Below, one piece after another: positions 46,718-55,364 of a stretch of 64,000 nucleotides of DNA (positions within the stretch are counted from its first letter, which is position 1; each line of letters starts with the position of its first letter). The DNA is from Chromobacterium piscinae (GTDB lineage: Bacteria; Pseudomonadota; Gammaproteobacteria; Burkholderiales; Chromobacteriaceae), in contig NZ_JAJOHV010000025.1 of assembly GCF_021129175.1 (NCBI RefSeq), positions 62,001 to 126,000 of the forward strand, in the 5' to 3' direction. The notes beneath the pieces are model-generated. The model was not told the DNA's origin, ran no database searches, and was given only the letters and a program-made list of their open reading frames with translations. A program made the position numbers and the translations under genes.

Positions 46718-48016
46718 ATGAACGAAAGTGAAAAAATCTACGAGCTGAACGAAGAAATCAAGCGACTGGCTCAACGCAGCTACTTCAGCAGCTATGCGGG
46801 GTATGGCTCTCTGGCTATGGGTCTTATCGGTGGTGCGATTGCCTGGCTGGTTATTTCAAAGTCCGGCAATACGGATGTGCTGGCCAGTTTCAAGACTGTC
46901 CACATCCCAGAGCCGATCATGCAGGCATTGAGCAAGCTGCCCGCCGAGACCGGTGAGACTACACATACTATGGAAGATGCTGGAATCGGATCGCTACCGT
47001 TTGAGCCATCGATCGTTAAGCTTGCAGGCGTTTTTAACAGCAAGGCCTTCTTGGTTTTCGGGGTTTTTCCAATGCTTATGGTGAGTGGGCTTGCAATGCT
47101 ATTTTCCGAAGATGGGTTATTGAAGGTTCTTGGTCGACTTGGGGTCACCGCCGGATTTCTAGCGGGATCTGCATTCATCCTTGTCTCCATCACGGTTCCA
47201 AGTAGCATCTCTCCGAGTTCAACGCCCCAGGAACGCATTGAGAGCGCACTCGCCGATGGTGACTGGGCCACGGCCAAGAAAGTGCTAGTTCCGCTTGCTT
47301 CCCCAATCCAGCAGGCCTACCTGCAGGCCCAAGTCGACTACCTGGAAAACAAGGCCAAAGCCTTGCAAGTCGACCTTGCCCCGCTTAAAAGCTTACCGAG
47401 CGCATCGGTAGCCTGGGCAGACAATGGTCATCTTTACGCGATGGAGCGACGCGCATTCGGGAAGCCGGTGAGCGCCGCGGCGAAGGAGCACGTGCAAGCC
47501 GCCAGCCATGAGCAGGTAGAGCGCGACAACAGTCTGACCAACGTATCCATTAGTGCAACGCTTCTGCTCCTGGTCGGTGGTGGTTTGGTCGCATTCGGCC
47601 ACATGTTGCGCCAGCGCGTAAGCCGTCTAACCAACATGGCCCGCACGCTGGGGTTTTACACGGTCAAAGCCAGGATTGCCACTGACGCCTTCAAGCCGGC
47701 CGAACAGTCACAAGTGCCGCCGGCAGCTGCGTCGAACAGCACGCCTTCACCCGCTAATGCACTACCTTCCGGCTTCCAATCGGTTCATGGTGGCAACCAA
47801 GCGCACAGGGTGTGCCCGCCCTCGCCGAACAATGACAGTCCACCCGTCAACACCGACCTGTTGAGTACGGCGCTCGTCATCAATGCTTTGTCACGCGACG
47901 AGGAATCCCGCCCCAGTGCGGTGGAACTCCAATGCTCACCGGACTTCGAACCTGCGCCAGACTCTTGGTCGGTATGTGACTCAGGTGGTGATGACAGCAG
48001 CAGTAGTTGTGATTGA
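46718..48016 (+). CDS. klaC: KlaC-like membrane protein
   Basis: The product is 432 residues. Membrane segments lie at about 27-45 (GYGSLAMGLIGGAIAWLVIS), 108-130, 135-160 and 275-292 (ISATLLLLVGGGLVAFGHML). The C-terminal 120 residues are Pro/Ser-rich, cytoplasmic and poorly conserved in appearance. The position after a KlaA-like and a TelA-like gene matches RK2 klaC (telB). It is longer than the RK2 protein because of the tail. An operator copy starts at the first base after its stop. Confidence 0.7.
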   Translation: MNESEKIYELNEEIKRLAQRSYFSSYAGYGSLAMGLIGGAIAWLVISKSGNTDVLASFKTVHIPEPIMQALSKLPAETGETTHTMEDAGIGSLPFEPSIVKLAGVFNSKAFLVFGVFPMLMVSGLAMLFSEDGLLKVLGRLGVTAGFLAGSAFILVSITVPSSISPSSTPQERIESALADGDWATAKKVLVPLASPIQQAYLQAQVDYLENKAKALQVDLAPLKSLPSASVAWADNGHLYAMERRAFGKPVSAAAKEHVQAASHEQVERDNSLTNVSISATLLLLVGGGLVAFGHMLRQRVSRLTNMARTLGFYTVKARIATDAFKPAEQSQVPPAAASNSTPSPANALPSGFQSVHGGNQAHRVCPPSPNNDSPPVNTDLLSTALVINALSRDEESRPSAVELQCSPDFEPAPDSWSVCDSGGDDSSSSCD

Positions 48017-48032
48017 TTTTCACTGCTGAAAA
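48017..48032. promoter_or_regulatory. 16-bp operator, one-mismatch copy
   Basis: TTTTCACTGCTGAAAA is between the klaC-like stop and the gene at 48086, the first of a three-gene unit. Confidence 0.6.
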
Positions 48033-48085
48033 TAAGCAGTCATCTGTTGCGTAATAAAGTGCAGTAATGTGTGGAAGGAAATCAA

Positions 48086-48658
48086 ATGACTGATTGCATT
48101 GATAATGTAAAAAATGAGCGCGCGCAGACGGCCGCGGAGAAATGTCGCTTATGTGGTTGCCATCTCGATGCCAGTGAGGACGATGACCTGACGCTTGAGC
48201 TCTGCTTTTCGTGCAAATCACGGCCGGAGGCGCGCCGCCTGGGGATACCTTCGCTTGCTGCGTCACAGCAAGGGGGGCACGCGGTTCCGCAGTTGAAGTC
48301 TGCAAGAAACTTCACCCCTGCCGAGAAATCGCTGATTAGCAAGGTACATGGTTACATGCCGGTGCAGCAGCTGTTGGGCCTCCTCAATGAGAGGTTAGCC
48401 TGCGATCTTGGCCCGGATGCCATGCCCTATACCATGGATCAGCTTCACGCCGAGATCGGCAATGGCGCCGGCACTATTTCCGCCGGCAGCAACGACTGGG
48501 CGAGCCTGCGCAAGCTACTTAGCCAGGCCAAGCGCAATGGTGTGCTCGATGCCATCAACGAACAAGTCATCAATGACTTTGCCGTGGTGTTTTCTCTTAA
48601 CCCCAAACAGGTGTTGGGCCTGAAGGATATCGTCCTGCAGGCTGAGGAGGATGTGTGA
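48086..48658 (+). CDS. Zinc-ribbon protein, first gene of an uncharacterised trio
   Basis: The product is 190 residues; GGAAGG lies seven bases before the ATG. The N-terminus carries a four-Cys zinc ribbon (CRLCGC, then LCFSCK). The C-terminal part (about 75-185) is helical (EKSLISKVHGYMPVQQLLGL, LNERLACDLG). It has no family I can name. It overlaps the next gene by one base (TGATG) and has an operator copy upstream. Its partners are a P-loop ATPase and a multi-HTH protein, so a DNA-binding adaptor role is plausible. Confidence 0.7.
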   Translation: MTDCIDNVKNERAQTAAEKCRLCGCHLDASEDDDLTLELCFSCKSRPEARRLGIPSLAASQQGGHAVPQLKSARNFTPAEKSLISKVHGYMPVQQLLGLLNERLACDLGPDAMPYTMDQLHAEIGNGAGTISAGSNDWASLRKLLSQAKRNGVLDAINEQVINDFAVVFSLNPKQVLGLKDIVLQAEEDV

Positions 48659-49608
48659 TGAAGAGAGCCGTGATCCATCGCGATGAAATGTTCGGGGCCA
48701 CGCTTAGTTTGGGTGGCGCTCCGATCGATCTGTCGGAGTACGCCACTACGGGGCTGCTGGCCGTAGCTGTTGGACCGCGCGGCAACGGGAAAACCAATGC
48801 TGGCCTGATCATGGCAGAACAATTGGCTGAGCAGGGCTGGGTCAGTGTGCTGATCGATCCGGAAAGCGAGTTGGAGTCGATGTATGGTGAAGCAGTCGAC
48901 GACGCAGAGGATCTTCGCCAGCGCCTGGTGCACCGTGAGCAGGCCATCGTTGTCGTGTGTGCTCAGGATGCGACCGAGTTCATCCCTTACGGGCGTGCCA
49001 TCCTCGACGTAGCCGAGGAGTACCGCAAGCCAATCTTCGTGGTGATCGATGAAGGCCAGCTGTTCAGTGCCACTAAAAAGCGGAAGGACGATATTGGGGA
49101 AGCCGCGGACATCATCAACGAGTTTGCCGGACGTGGCCGAAAACGTGCACTTGATCTATTCATCACCGCGCTACGCTACACCGGTACTCTGCACCGCTCG
49201 ATCTTCAGCAACAAGAATCTGACGCTGATTGGATGCCAAGAGGATCCCACAGCCTGGGCAGCGTTGGCACCGCAATTTCGTGCATCCAAAATCGAGTTCA
49301 ATGATCTGAACGCACTCGCGCCTGGAGAATTCTTTTGCTTCAGCCGGCGTGGGGTGGAAAAGGTCAAAATGCCAATGGCGGAGGCCTTAAAGCGTGTGGC
49401 TCCCAAAGCAAAAGCTGTCAAACGCACGCTCCCAACAACATTCCGCCAGTGGAACCGTGCTATGCGGGAAATCCCAACCGAACGCTTGCTGTCCCTGACG
49501 GATCCCGTCGTCAATCTGCTCGGTGCAGTAGCGGGCCTCTCTGTTCAGCAAATGCTGTCGGGCGCTTCCGCCCTCCAGGATGAACTGGAGGCACGGGATG
49601 TTGCGTGA
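48658..49608 (+). CDS. HerA/Zot-like P-loop ATPase
   Basis: The product is 316 residues. Walker A is AVGPRGNGKTNAGLIM at about residues 36-51 and Walker B is PIFVVIDEGQLFSATKKRKD at about 122-141. ITALRYTGTLHRSIFSNKN and LIGCQEDPTAW resemble the arginine-finger and sensor regions of HerA/Zot ATPases. Zot-like ATPases package or export phage DNA. Here the enzyme is coupled to a zinc-ribbon protein upstream (one-base overlap) and to a multi-HTH protein whose start lies inside its last codons. Function unknown; DNA translocation or remodelling is inferred. Confidence 0.78.
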   Translation: MKRAVIHRDEMFGATLSLGGAPIDLSEYATTGLLAVAVGPRGNGKTNAGLIMAEQLAEQGWVSVLIDPESELESMYGEAVDDAEDLRQRLVHREQAIVVVCAQDATEFIPYGRAILDVAEEYRKPIFVVIDEGQLFSATKKRKDDIGEAADIINEFAGRGRKRALDLFITALRYTGTLHRSIFSNKNLTLIGCQEDPTAWAALAPQFRASKIEFNDLNALAPGEFFCFSRRGVEKVKMPMAEALKRVAPKAKAVKRTLPTTFRQWNRAMREIPTERLLSLTDPVVNLLGAVAGLSVQQMLSGASALQDELEARDVA

Positions 49609-51547
49609 AACGCTTCCATCCGGTATAGCCCAGGGCTGGATGCAGTTCGTCCTTGAGAACGGTTGGCGAGCTCTCGCCTATGAGATGGCGGCCATCCTCG
49701 GGCAACCCGTCGAAGAAATTGAGCGGGTGCGCCGTACTGGTGCTTGCAGACGGCTGTCGAAAAGGAAACGGTTCGCTGAGCTGTTTGCCCTTTGGCATGG
49801 GCGTCCACCCACTGACGAAGAATGGCCCACTCCGCGGAAATTGTCATCGCAGGGTACTTACGAATGGCAAGGGCCGGAGCTCGCCCTGCTGGCCAACTTG
49901 GTCGGCCAGCTCGGCTGCGTAGCGATCGCCCAGACACTCACCAACCGGTTGCGCACCATCACCGGTGACCCCAATGCAGAGCGTAATCGACATGCCGTCC
50001 AATTGTGGATCAATCGGATCGGCATGCAGAGCAAGGATGTTTTGGGTGGGCTAACGACTGCAGCTGCTGGGCGTGAAATCGGCTCGCTGGCTGTCGTTCA
50101 ACAGGCGATTGTCAATAAGCAGTTGAAGTTAAGACGTGTTGGCAGGCTTCTGGTGATTCCCTATGCAGAGTGGGAGGCCTGGAAAGTAAAACGGTCATTT
50201 CCGCCTGAGGGTTACGTGCGGTTGAGTTCGCTACGTGAGGCGCTTGCTATCCGCAGCGACAAGTTGTCTGAATTCGCCCGGATGGGGCTAGTGCCAACGG
50301 CTGTCAGATGTATCCCATACGGCGTAAAGGGCCCATCGACCCAATTCGGCACCTGGTACATTGCACCTGACATGGCGACCCAACTGCTGGAGGATCGCCG
50401 CGCCGGACGCGCGATGCCATGGCACGGGAAACCGTTGATCGACAACTTGCTGACGACATTCAAGCTCTGGCAGCAACGCAAACATCCAACGACTTGTGCA
50501 ACATGCCAAGATATTTGGGGAGAGCAGGGTGCACCGGAAACTTTTGATGACTATGCCGAGCGATATCCGCCGCTTGCCCACGGTGCCAAACGGCACTTGA
50601 CCCGGGTATGGAACCCAGGCCTTACTCTCGAAGAGGTGGCCAGCATGACAGGGCGTAGTATTGACTATGTTGTCCAAGCAGTTGCCAATGGGGCGCTGGA
50701 CGTCTCAACCGTAGGTAACATACAGCACGTTACCAGGACCAATGCCACCCGCTGGTCTGCACGCGGGTGCCCATCCGGTGAAAATGCGAAGTCATGGATA
50801 TCCCTCGAAACCGCCTCCAAGAAATACCTGTTCACGCTCTCCGAATTGCGGAAATACATCGAGTCGGAACAACTGACCTCTAAGGTGGGTACTGCCGGCG
50901 CGGCACGTGGCGTAGTGTACGTTTCGAAAAACCAGTGTGGCCTATTGCGTGAAAAAATTGGCTTTACCGAAGCTCAAGCCGCACGGAAGGTTGGGGTGAC
51001 GATACCGGAACTGCGAGTGTTGCTCGAGGGCGTGAATTGGCGCAAAGCAGAGGGCATTCCTCTGGTGACCGTCCAGGCAGTGATCAAGCGGCGTGAATCG
51101 AGTGAGGGTTATGAGCTCGACGTCGCTGCAAATCTCCTTGGAACGACTTTACAGTGGATAGAGGCTCGCATAGCGGATGGCACCATCAAAGTGTCCAAGG
51201 CTCCGTGGGACGAAACACGGCTCTACATCACCGATCCGATGATGGAACGCCTGCGTAAGGCCTTGCACACTCCCATGCGTGAGCGGCTTTCCGATGATTG
51301 GCTCCGCTTGAGTGATGCAGCGCACGAAGCGGGCGTGACGACCGCCACCATACTCAAATGGGCCAATAATGCGGAGCTTGATCGCAGAAAAGCCAGCAAC
51401 GGTTGGCGGTATCAGCGCCAGGCAGTACGCGCCCGGGCCCGCCTCTACTGGCTAACCGTACGGTTCCATCGTGCAACACCTCCGGATTGGCTGCAGGCCG
51501 AATCGACTCAACATTCCGTCTCGGTAAGGCCGACCAAGCCGAATTAG
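49598..51547 (+). CDS. Multi-HTH DNA-binding protein (about eight MerR/excisionase-like units)
   Basis: The product is 649 residues; the start at 49598 has GGAGG six bases upstream and overlaps the ATPase gene. Helix-turn-helix-like units can be read at about residues 25-60, 152-195 (AAAGREIGSLAVVQQAIVNK), 206-240, 342-385 (TLEEVASMTGRSIDYVVQAV), 400-445, 456-495 (TEAQAARKVGVTIPELRVLL), 505-545 and 568-612 (RLSDAAHEAGVTTATILKWA). A CATC pair at about 300-303 could bind metal. Such an array could recognise a long composite DNA site. No catalytic motif is seen. It is followed by 250 bp with a second-palindrome copy. Confidence 0.75.
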   Translation: MLRETLPSGIAQGWMQFVLENGWRALAYEMAAILGQPVEEIERVRRTGACRRLSKRKRFAELFALWHGRPPTDEEWPTPRKLSSQGTYEWQGPELALLANLVGQLGCVAIAQTLTNRLRTITGDPNAERNRHAVQLWINRIGMQSKDVLGGLTTAAAGREIGSLAVVQQAIVNKQLKLRRVGRLLVIPYAEWEAWKVKRSFPPEGYVRLSSLREALAIRSDKLSEFARMGLVPTAVRCIPYGVKGPSTQFGTWYIAPDMATQLLEDRRAGRAMPWHGKPLIDNLLTTFKLWQQRKHPTTCATCQDIWGEQGAPETFDDYAERYPPLAHGAKRHLTRVWNPGLTLEEVASMTGRSIDYVVQAVANGALDVSTVGNIQHVTRTNATRWSARGCPSGENAKSWISLETASKKYLFTLSELRKYIESEQLTSKVGTAGAARGVVYVSKNQCGLLREKIGFTEAQAARKVGVTIPELRVLLEGVNWRKAEGIPLVTVQAVIKRRESSEGYELDVAANLLGTTLQWIEARIADGTIKVSKAPWDETRLYITDPMMERLRKALHTPMRERLSDDWLRLSDAAHEAGVTTATILKWANNAELDRRKASNGWRYQRQAVRARARLYWLTVRFHRATPPDWLQAESTQHSVSVRPTKPN

Positions 51548-51693
51548 ATTGGCATCTACATTCAACTCAGGCGAGTTGCTGCCGTTGGGTTGTCACACTA
51601 AGAGATAGCGCCATGCAAAAGGTCACGTATTAACTGTGCACCTGAGGTAGTCATGAGGGCGCATTTGACTGTGACTTAACTTTTTATCGCACA

Positions 51694-51709
51694 TGTTGAA
51701 TATTCAACA
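51694..51709. promoter_or_regulatory. Second palindrome, copy 3
   Basis: TGTTGAATATTCAACA is identical to copy 1, 7 kb away, and lies 88 bases before the DNA methyltransferase at 51798. Confidence 0.7.
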
Positions 51710-51797
51710 CAATATGCCATATACTATATGCACAATGAACATTGCCTGGAGCATTCTGTGATCACTCGACAACTTCAAATACTGGACGGGGTTTGTG

Positions 51798-53027
51798 ATG
51801 AACCAGGTTGATCTATTTTCCCTCGTCGCCAAAGCGTATTCGGATATACCCGATGCACAACTCGACAACGAGTCACTATACCAGTGCGTCGTTTCAGAAG
51901 CGGGACTTTCGCCGGCGGCGCTAGAAACCAAGGTCGCAATTGGCCGCGATCAAGCAAAGCACTCCCTTCTAAAACGGAAGATCAGATGGCATCAGCAAAC
52001 ACTCAAGCATCTGGGGATCATCGAGCGCGTCGACGGCCAACGTGGCATCTGGAAGCTCTCCGAATCGGCCGGTAAGAAACTTCATCGTGCCGCGGACGGA
52101 GTGAAGTTGGTTGCGTTTTCGACCAACCTTGGCGTTGCCATTTGGGGATCCTGCTTTGATGTCTTCACTGGCTTGAACGAGCCGATCACGCTTTGTGTGA
52201 CCTCTCCTCCCTATCCTTTGCAGCAACCTCGTGCTTATGGCAACCCATCTGAAGCGGAATACGTTGATTTTGTCTGCCGAGCTTTAGAGCCCATCGTCAA
52301 ACAGTTAGCACCTGGCGGATCGGTCTGTCTAAATGTGAGCAACGACATATTCATCAAGGGCACTCCCGCCCGGTCGCTGTATCGAGAACGTCTTGTCTTG
52401 GCTCTTTGCGATCGGCTTGGCCTAGTCAAAATGGATGAATTGATCTGGCACAACCCGAGCAAACCTCCAGGTCCAGTTCAATGGGCAAGTATTCAGCGGA
52501 TGCAACTGAATGTTTCTTGGGAACCTATCTACTGGTTTACAAACGATCCGTTGCGCATCCGCTCCGATAACCGGAGAGTGCTAGAGAAGCACACCGCGCG
52601 GCAGTTGCAATTGATCGCCCAAGGCGGTGAACAACGAGAAGATGAATTCTGCGATGGTGCTTACCGAATCCGCAGAGGCTCTTTTGGAAACGCAACAGCA
52701 GGAAAAATCCCGAAAAACGTCCTGACTCGTGGCCACCAATGCCGGGACAGCGCGCTATATCGCGAGCATGCGGAACGGTTGGATCTGCCGGTGCACGGTG
52801 CAGCTCAACCACTGTCAATTCCCGAATTTCTGATCCGTTTTCTCTCGGAACCTGGGGATCTGATCGTAGATCCGTTTGGTGGCACAGTTAAAACGGGGAT
52901 GGCCGCGGAACAGCTTAGCAGGAGGTGGATAGTAGTCGAATGGATGCTCCAGTACATACGGGGTGCTGCAGAGCGCTTTCGGATCTATCCAGGATTCGAA
53001 CTGCACCCAGCAATGCTCGGGGTGTAG
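51798..53027 (+). CDS. Site-specific DNA methyltransferase, N4/N6 beta-type order, with N-terminal winged helix
   Basis: The product is 409 residues. The N-terminal 95 residues look like an Mrr-N/winged-helix domain (KHSLLKRKIRWHQQTLKHLG, IIERVDGQRGIWKLSESAGK). The catalytic motif IV is VTSPPYPLQ at about 134-142. SAM motif I comes after it (VDPFGGTVKTGMAAEQLSRR at about 356-375), so the order is permuted (beta class). SPPY is the usual signature of N4-cytosine enzymes, though N6-adenine cannot be excluded. No nuclease gene adjoins it, so it is probably an orphan that modifies plasmid DNA or regulates genes. A second-palindrome copy is upstream. Confidence 0.88.
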   Translation: MNQVDLFSLVAKAYSDIPDAQLDNESLYQCVVSEAGLSPAALETKVAIGRDQAKHSLLKRKIRWHQQTLKHLGIIERVDGQRGIWKLSESAGKKLHRAADGVKLVAFSTNLGVAIWGSCFDVFTGLNEPITLCVTSPPYPLQQPRAYGNPSEAEYVDFVCRALEPIVKQLAPGGSVCLNVSNDIFIKGTPARSLYRERLVLALCDRLGLVKMDELIWHNPSKPPGPVQWASIQRMQLNVSWEPIYWFTNDPLRIRSDNRRVLEKHTARQLQLIAQGGEQREDEFCDGAYRIRRGSFGNATAGKIPKNVLTRGHQCRDSALYREHAERLDLPVHGAAQPLSIPEFLIRFLSEPGDLIVDPFGGTVKTGMAAEQLSRRWIVVEWMLQYIRGAAERFRIYPGFELHPAMLGV

Positions 53028-53033
53028 GCAAAT

Positions 53034-53049
53034 TTTTCACTGGTGAAAA
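53034..53049. promoter_or_regulatory. 16-bp operator, perfect copy
   Basis: TTTTCACTGGTGAAAA ends 13 bases before the ATG at 53063, between the methyltransferase stop and that gene. Confidence 0.75.
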
Positions 53050-53062
53050 AAAGAGAGAGCAA

Positions 53063-53287
53063 ATGTCTATCGCCACTTGTATCGGTTGTGGTTGCGATGA
53101 TTACCACGCATGCGAAGATGAGAATGCTGGCAGCCCCTGTTATTGGCTTGTCGTAGATTACGTTCTGGGACTAGGTGTGTGTTCGTGTTGCACGCAGGAA
53201 CTGGAACGCTGGAACTCCAGCAATCTAAAACTTGCGGTGAAGGTCGAGTCAGCAGAACATGCATCTGAACGCGGTCACCACGACTAG
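53063..53287 (+). CDS. Small cysteine-rich protein
   Basis: The product is 74 residues; GAGAGAG precedes the ATG. Eight cysteines in the pattern CIGCGC, HAC, PCYW and VCSCC are likely to bind zinc. Similar short CxxCGC-AC-PC-W proteins are common in phages and plasmids but have no fixed function. It is the first gene after a perfect operator and leads a run of membrane-protein and methylase genes. Confidence 0.65.
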   Translation: MSIATCIGCGCDDYHACEDENAGSPCYWLVVDYVLGLGVCSCCTQELERWNSSNLKLAVKVESAEHASERGHHD

Positions 53288-53310
53288 GAGGCCATAACGG
53301 GAACCATCGA

Positions 53311-53955
53311 ATGCCTTTCTTATTTCTTGTCCTTTTTGCAATGTACGCCCATATGATCACGGTCCTACGCGCTATCCAGTCCAGCACGAAAGTCCGGCTT
53401 CTGGGGTTGGTTCATCTGTTTTCGTCACTCATTGCTGCCTATGCCGTTCTGTTCGGCTTCGGTTTGTTCGACGATCCGAAGCGGGGAATCAGCCTGACTT
53501 CAACCAACTGGAGCGTGCCGCTATTTTTCGCTTTTGGCGTACTTACCTTGGCGCTGTTCGGCTACAAGATCTTCTCCACAATCAGAACAATGAAGGCAGA
53601 ACAGTATTCAGGTGGTGTCAGGTTTGGCTTACTCATATGGGTCACTATGGCCGGTTTATATATCACGGGAACCGTCTTCGATCACTGGTGGTTCTTTCGG
53701 GACCCGCAGCATGCCGGCGTGGCCGCGGTGAAAGCGATGGGGGTGACCGACGTGCCCTGCGATGGATTCGTCTTGGTCAGAATTGATAAGCACACAGCCT
53801 ATTACCGCTGTCCTGAGATCGTATTCGGCAGTGCCATGCGGTCCTGGCCGTTTTCTCCATGGCCGAGCTACCAGGCAGGCGAAAGTACAAAACTAAAGTA
53901 TGCCATCGAACAACTGCAAGAAGATGCCCGGACCAATAGCAGAATTGAGCGTTAG
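53311..53955 (+). CDS. Hypothetical membrane protein
   Basis: The product is 214 residues. Four hydrophobic segments lie at about 2-18, 32-52, 68-88 and 107-123, then a soluble C-terminal half with VPCDGFVLVRIDKHTAYYRC and two cysteines. The ribosome site is weak. It is placed just before the M41-like membrane protease gene, so it may be its partner or inhibitor, inferred from adjacency. Confidence 0.55.
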   Translation: MPFLFLVLFAMYAHMITVLRAIQSSTKVRLLGLVHLFSSLIAAYAVLFGFGLFDDPKRGISLTSTNWSVPLFFAFGVLTLALFGYKIFSTIRTMKAEQYSGGVRFGLLIWVTMAGLYITGTVFDHWWFFRDPQHAGVAAVKAMGVTDVPCDGFVLVRIDKHTAYYRCPEIVFGSAMRSWPFSPWPSYQAGESTKLKYAIEQLQEDARTNSRIER

Positions 53956-53985
53956 AAATTTTAAAATTAAACTGGGGGTAATAGC

Positions 53986-55284
53986 ATGTCTCACAACAAA
54001 GTATTCTTTTACGGCAAAGTGATTGCCGCCAACCTAGGGGTTTATGCTCTGTCCATCCTTGGGTTAGCCTATTTTCGCCACATCGATTGGACGTTGACCG
54101 ATCTTGCTATCAGTTTCACCACCTTTACCGGTGGTACGGTCATTGGTCTCATCTCATTACGCAAACGATGGCTTCCCCGACCGGTACTTTGGTTAATCGA
54201 CAAGATGGAGCAGTCGTCAGCTAGAGAGCTCCTGCGTAGGTTAATGCACTTGGTTCTACATTACCCCATCCTTAGTTTCGGGCTGCTGGCGATGACCGCC
54301 CTGGCGAATAATGCGCCGGCGGTTGAATCTTTGCCTCATACGGCGCAAACCGTCTATAACACGGCATTTATACTGGGCACAGGCTGGATTGGGTTCAGGT
54401 GGATCTATTGCGTCATCAACAGCCTCCACTCAAACGCACATTATGGTGAGCCCCCTAAAACCAATCCTTTTGCCGATAGCGTTCAGTTCTTGGAGCAGTA
54501 TGTCTTGCTATCGCTCTGCCTAATGGGAGTAAGGTTTCTTGGTGTAGAAATGGCGGACCTGCTCGTTAAAGCGCAAGGCAACCTCGAATATGTGTTTTCT
54601 TTGATCGCCGCTTACCTAATAGTCAATGCAGCATTAGCTCTCGCCCCATCCCGTAGCTACTACTCAGCCCCACAAGACCATGGTATGGAATATGCCGCTT
54701 ACGGAATGGCCATAAAGCCACGCATGCGGCAGCCGCAAGATATTTACAGGACGAGCGTCCATGAAGCCGGACACTTGCTCATGTACGCAGCTCTCCCTCA
54801 ATTGCCAGACGATTTGTCTGTACAGGTAAAAGAGGTGCTGGGCCTGGGCGATGACTTCCGAGGTCGGGTCTTCCATTCAGATATCGCTCCTGAGTCTTGG
54901 TCGGAAAGCCATTTGCATTGGATGATGCTGTTACACCTAGCCGGCGCGGAGGCAGAATTCACGGTGTTTGGCGAACGGGCGGATGGGGCCAGTGAAGACA
55001 ATCAGCATTGGATCACAGCCGCTACGATGTTCCTGGCTTCCGGATTCGGTGAGGTGTTTTTCCAAGCTCCTATCTCCGACGAGAAATTAGCCCACAACCG
55101 TGTGGTGTTGAATGACTTGAAGGCCAAGCATGTGGCCGAGGTTCAGGAATTCTTGGCAGCCAATAAGGAGCTACTCGAGGAGCTAGCCGGCGCGATCGCA
55201 CAACAGAAAAACATGGATCGAAGCCTGATTGAGCCTTACTTGGCTCGCGCAAGGATGACGGTACACCCCGTGAAGGTGGCGTAA
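53986..55284 (+). CDS. Membrane-embedded M41 (FtsH)-like protease without an AAA domain
   Basis: The product is 432 residues; GGGGG lies upstream of the ATG. The N-terminal half holds about six hydrophobic segments (about 10-30, 36-52, 83-100, 118-138, 165-183, 203-222). The C-terminal half is an M41-type zinc peptidase: TSVHEAGHLLMYAA supplies HExxH at about 258-262, and LLHLAGAEAEFTVFGE followed by GASEDNQHWITAATMF matches the helix carrying the third ligand in FtsH. The AAA ATPase domain of FtsH is absent. It may cleave membrane or partner proteins without ATP, or rely on another ATPase. Confidence 0.8.
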   Translation: MSHNKVFFYGKVIAANLGVYALSILGLAYFRHIDWTLTDLAISFTTFTGGTVIGLISLRKRWLPRPVLWLIDKMEQSSARELLRRLMHLVLHYPILSFGLLAMTALANNAPAVESLPHTAQTVYNTAFILGTGWIGFRWIYCVINSLHSNAHYGEPPKTNPFADSVQFLEQYVLLSLCLMGVRFLGVEMADLLVKAQGNLEYVFSLIAAYLIVNAALALAPSRSYYSAPQDHGMEYAAYGMAIKPRMRQPQDIYRTSVHEAGHLLMYAALPQLPDDLSVQVKEVLGLGDDFRGRVFHSDIAPESWSESHLHWMMLLHLAGAEAEFTVFGERADGASEDNQHWITAATMFLASGFGEVFFQAPISDEKLAHNRVVLNDLKAKHVAEVQEFLAANKELLEELAGAIAQQKNMDRSLIEPYLARARMTVHPVKVA

Positions 55285-55364
55285 TTGCCAACCTTATTTG
55301 ACGCATACGCAGACCTAGTCGATACCGACGGCGCGCCGCAGCCATGAGCCAGGGAGAAAATAAG

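Noticed and set aside
12639-51602. Shared 13-mer TTGTCACACTAAG at 12639 and 51590
   Set aside because: Shared 13-mers are expected by chance in 64 kb, and the surroundings do not align.
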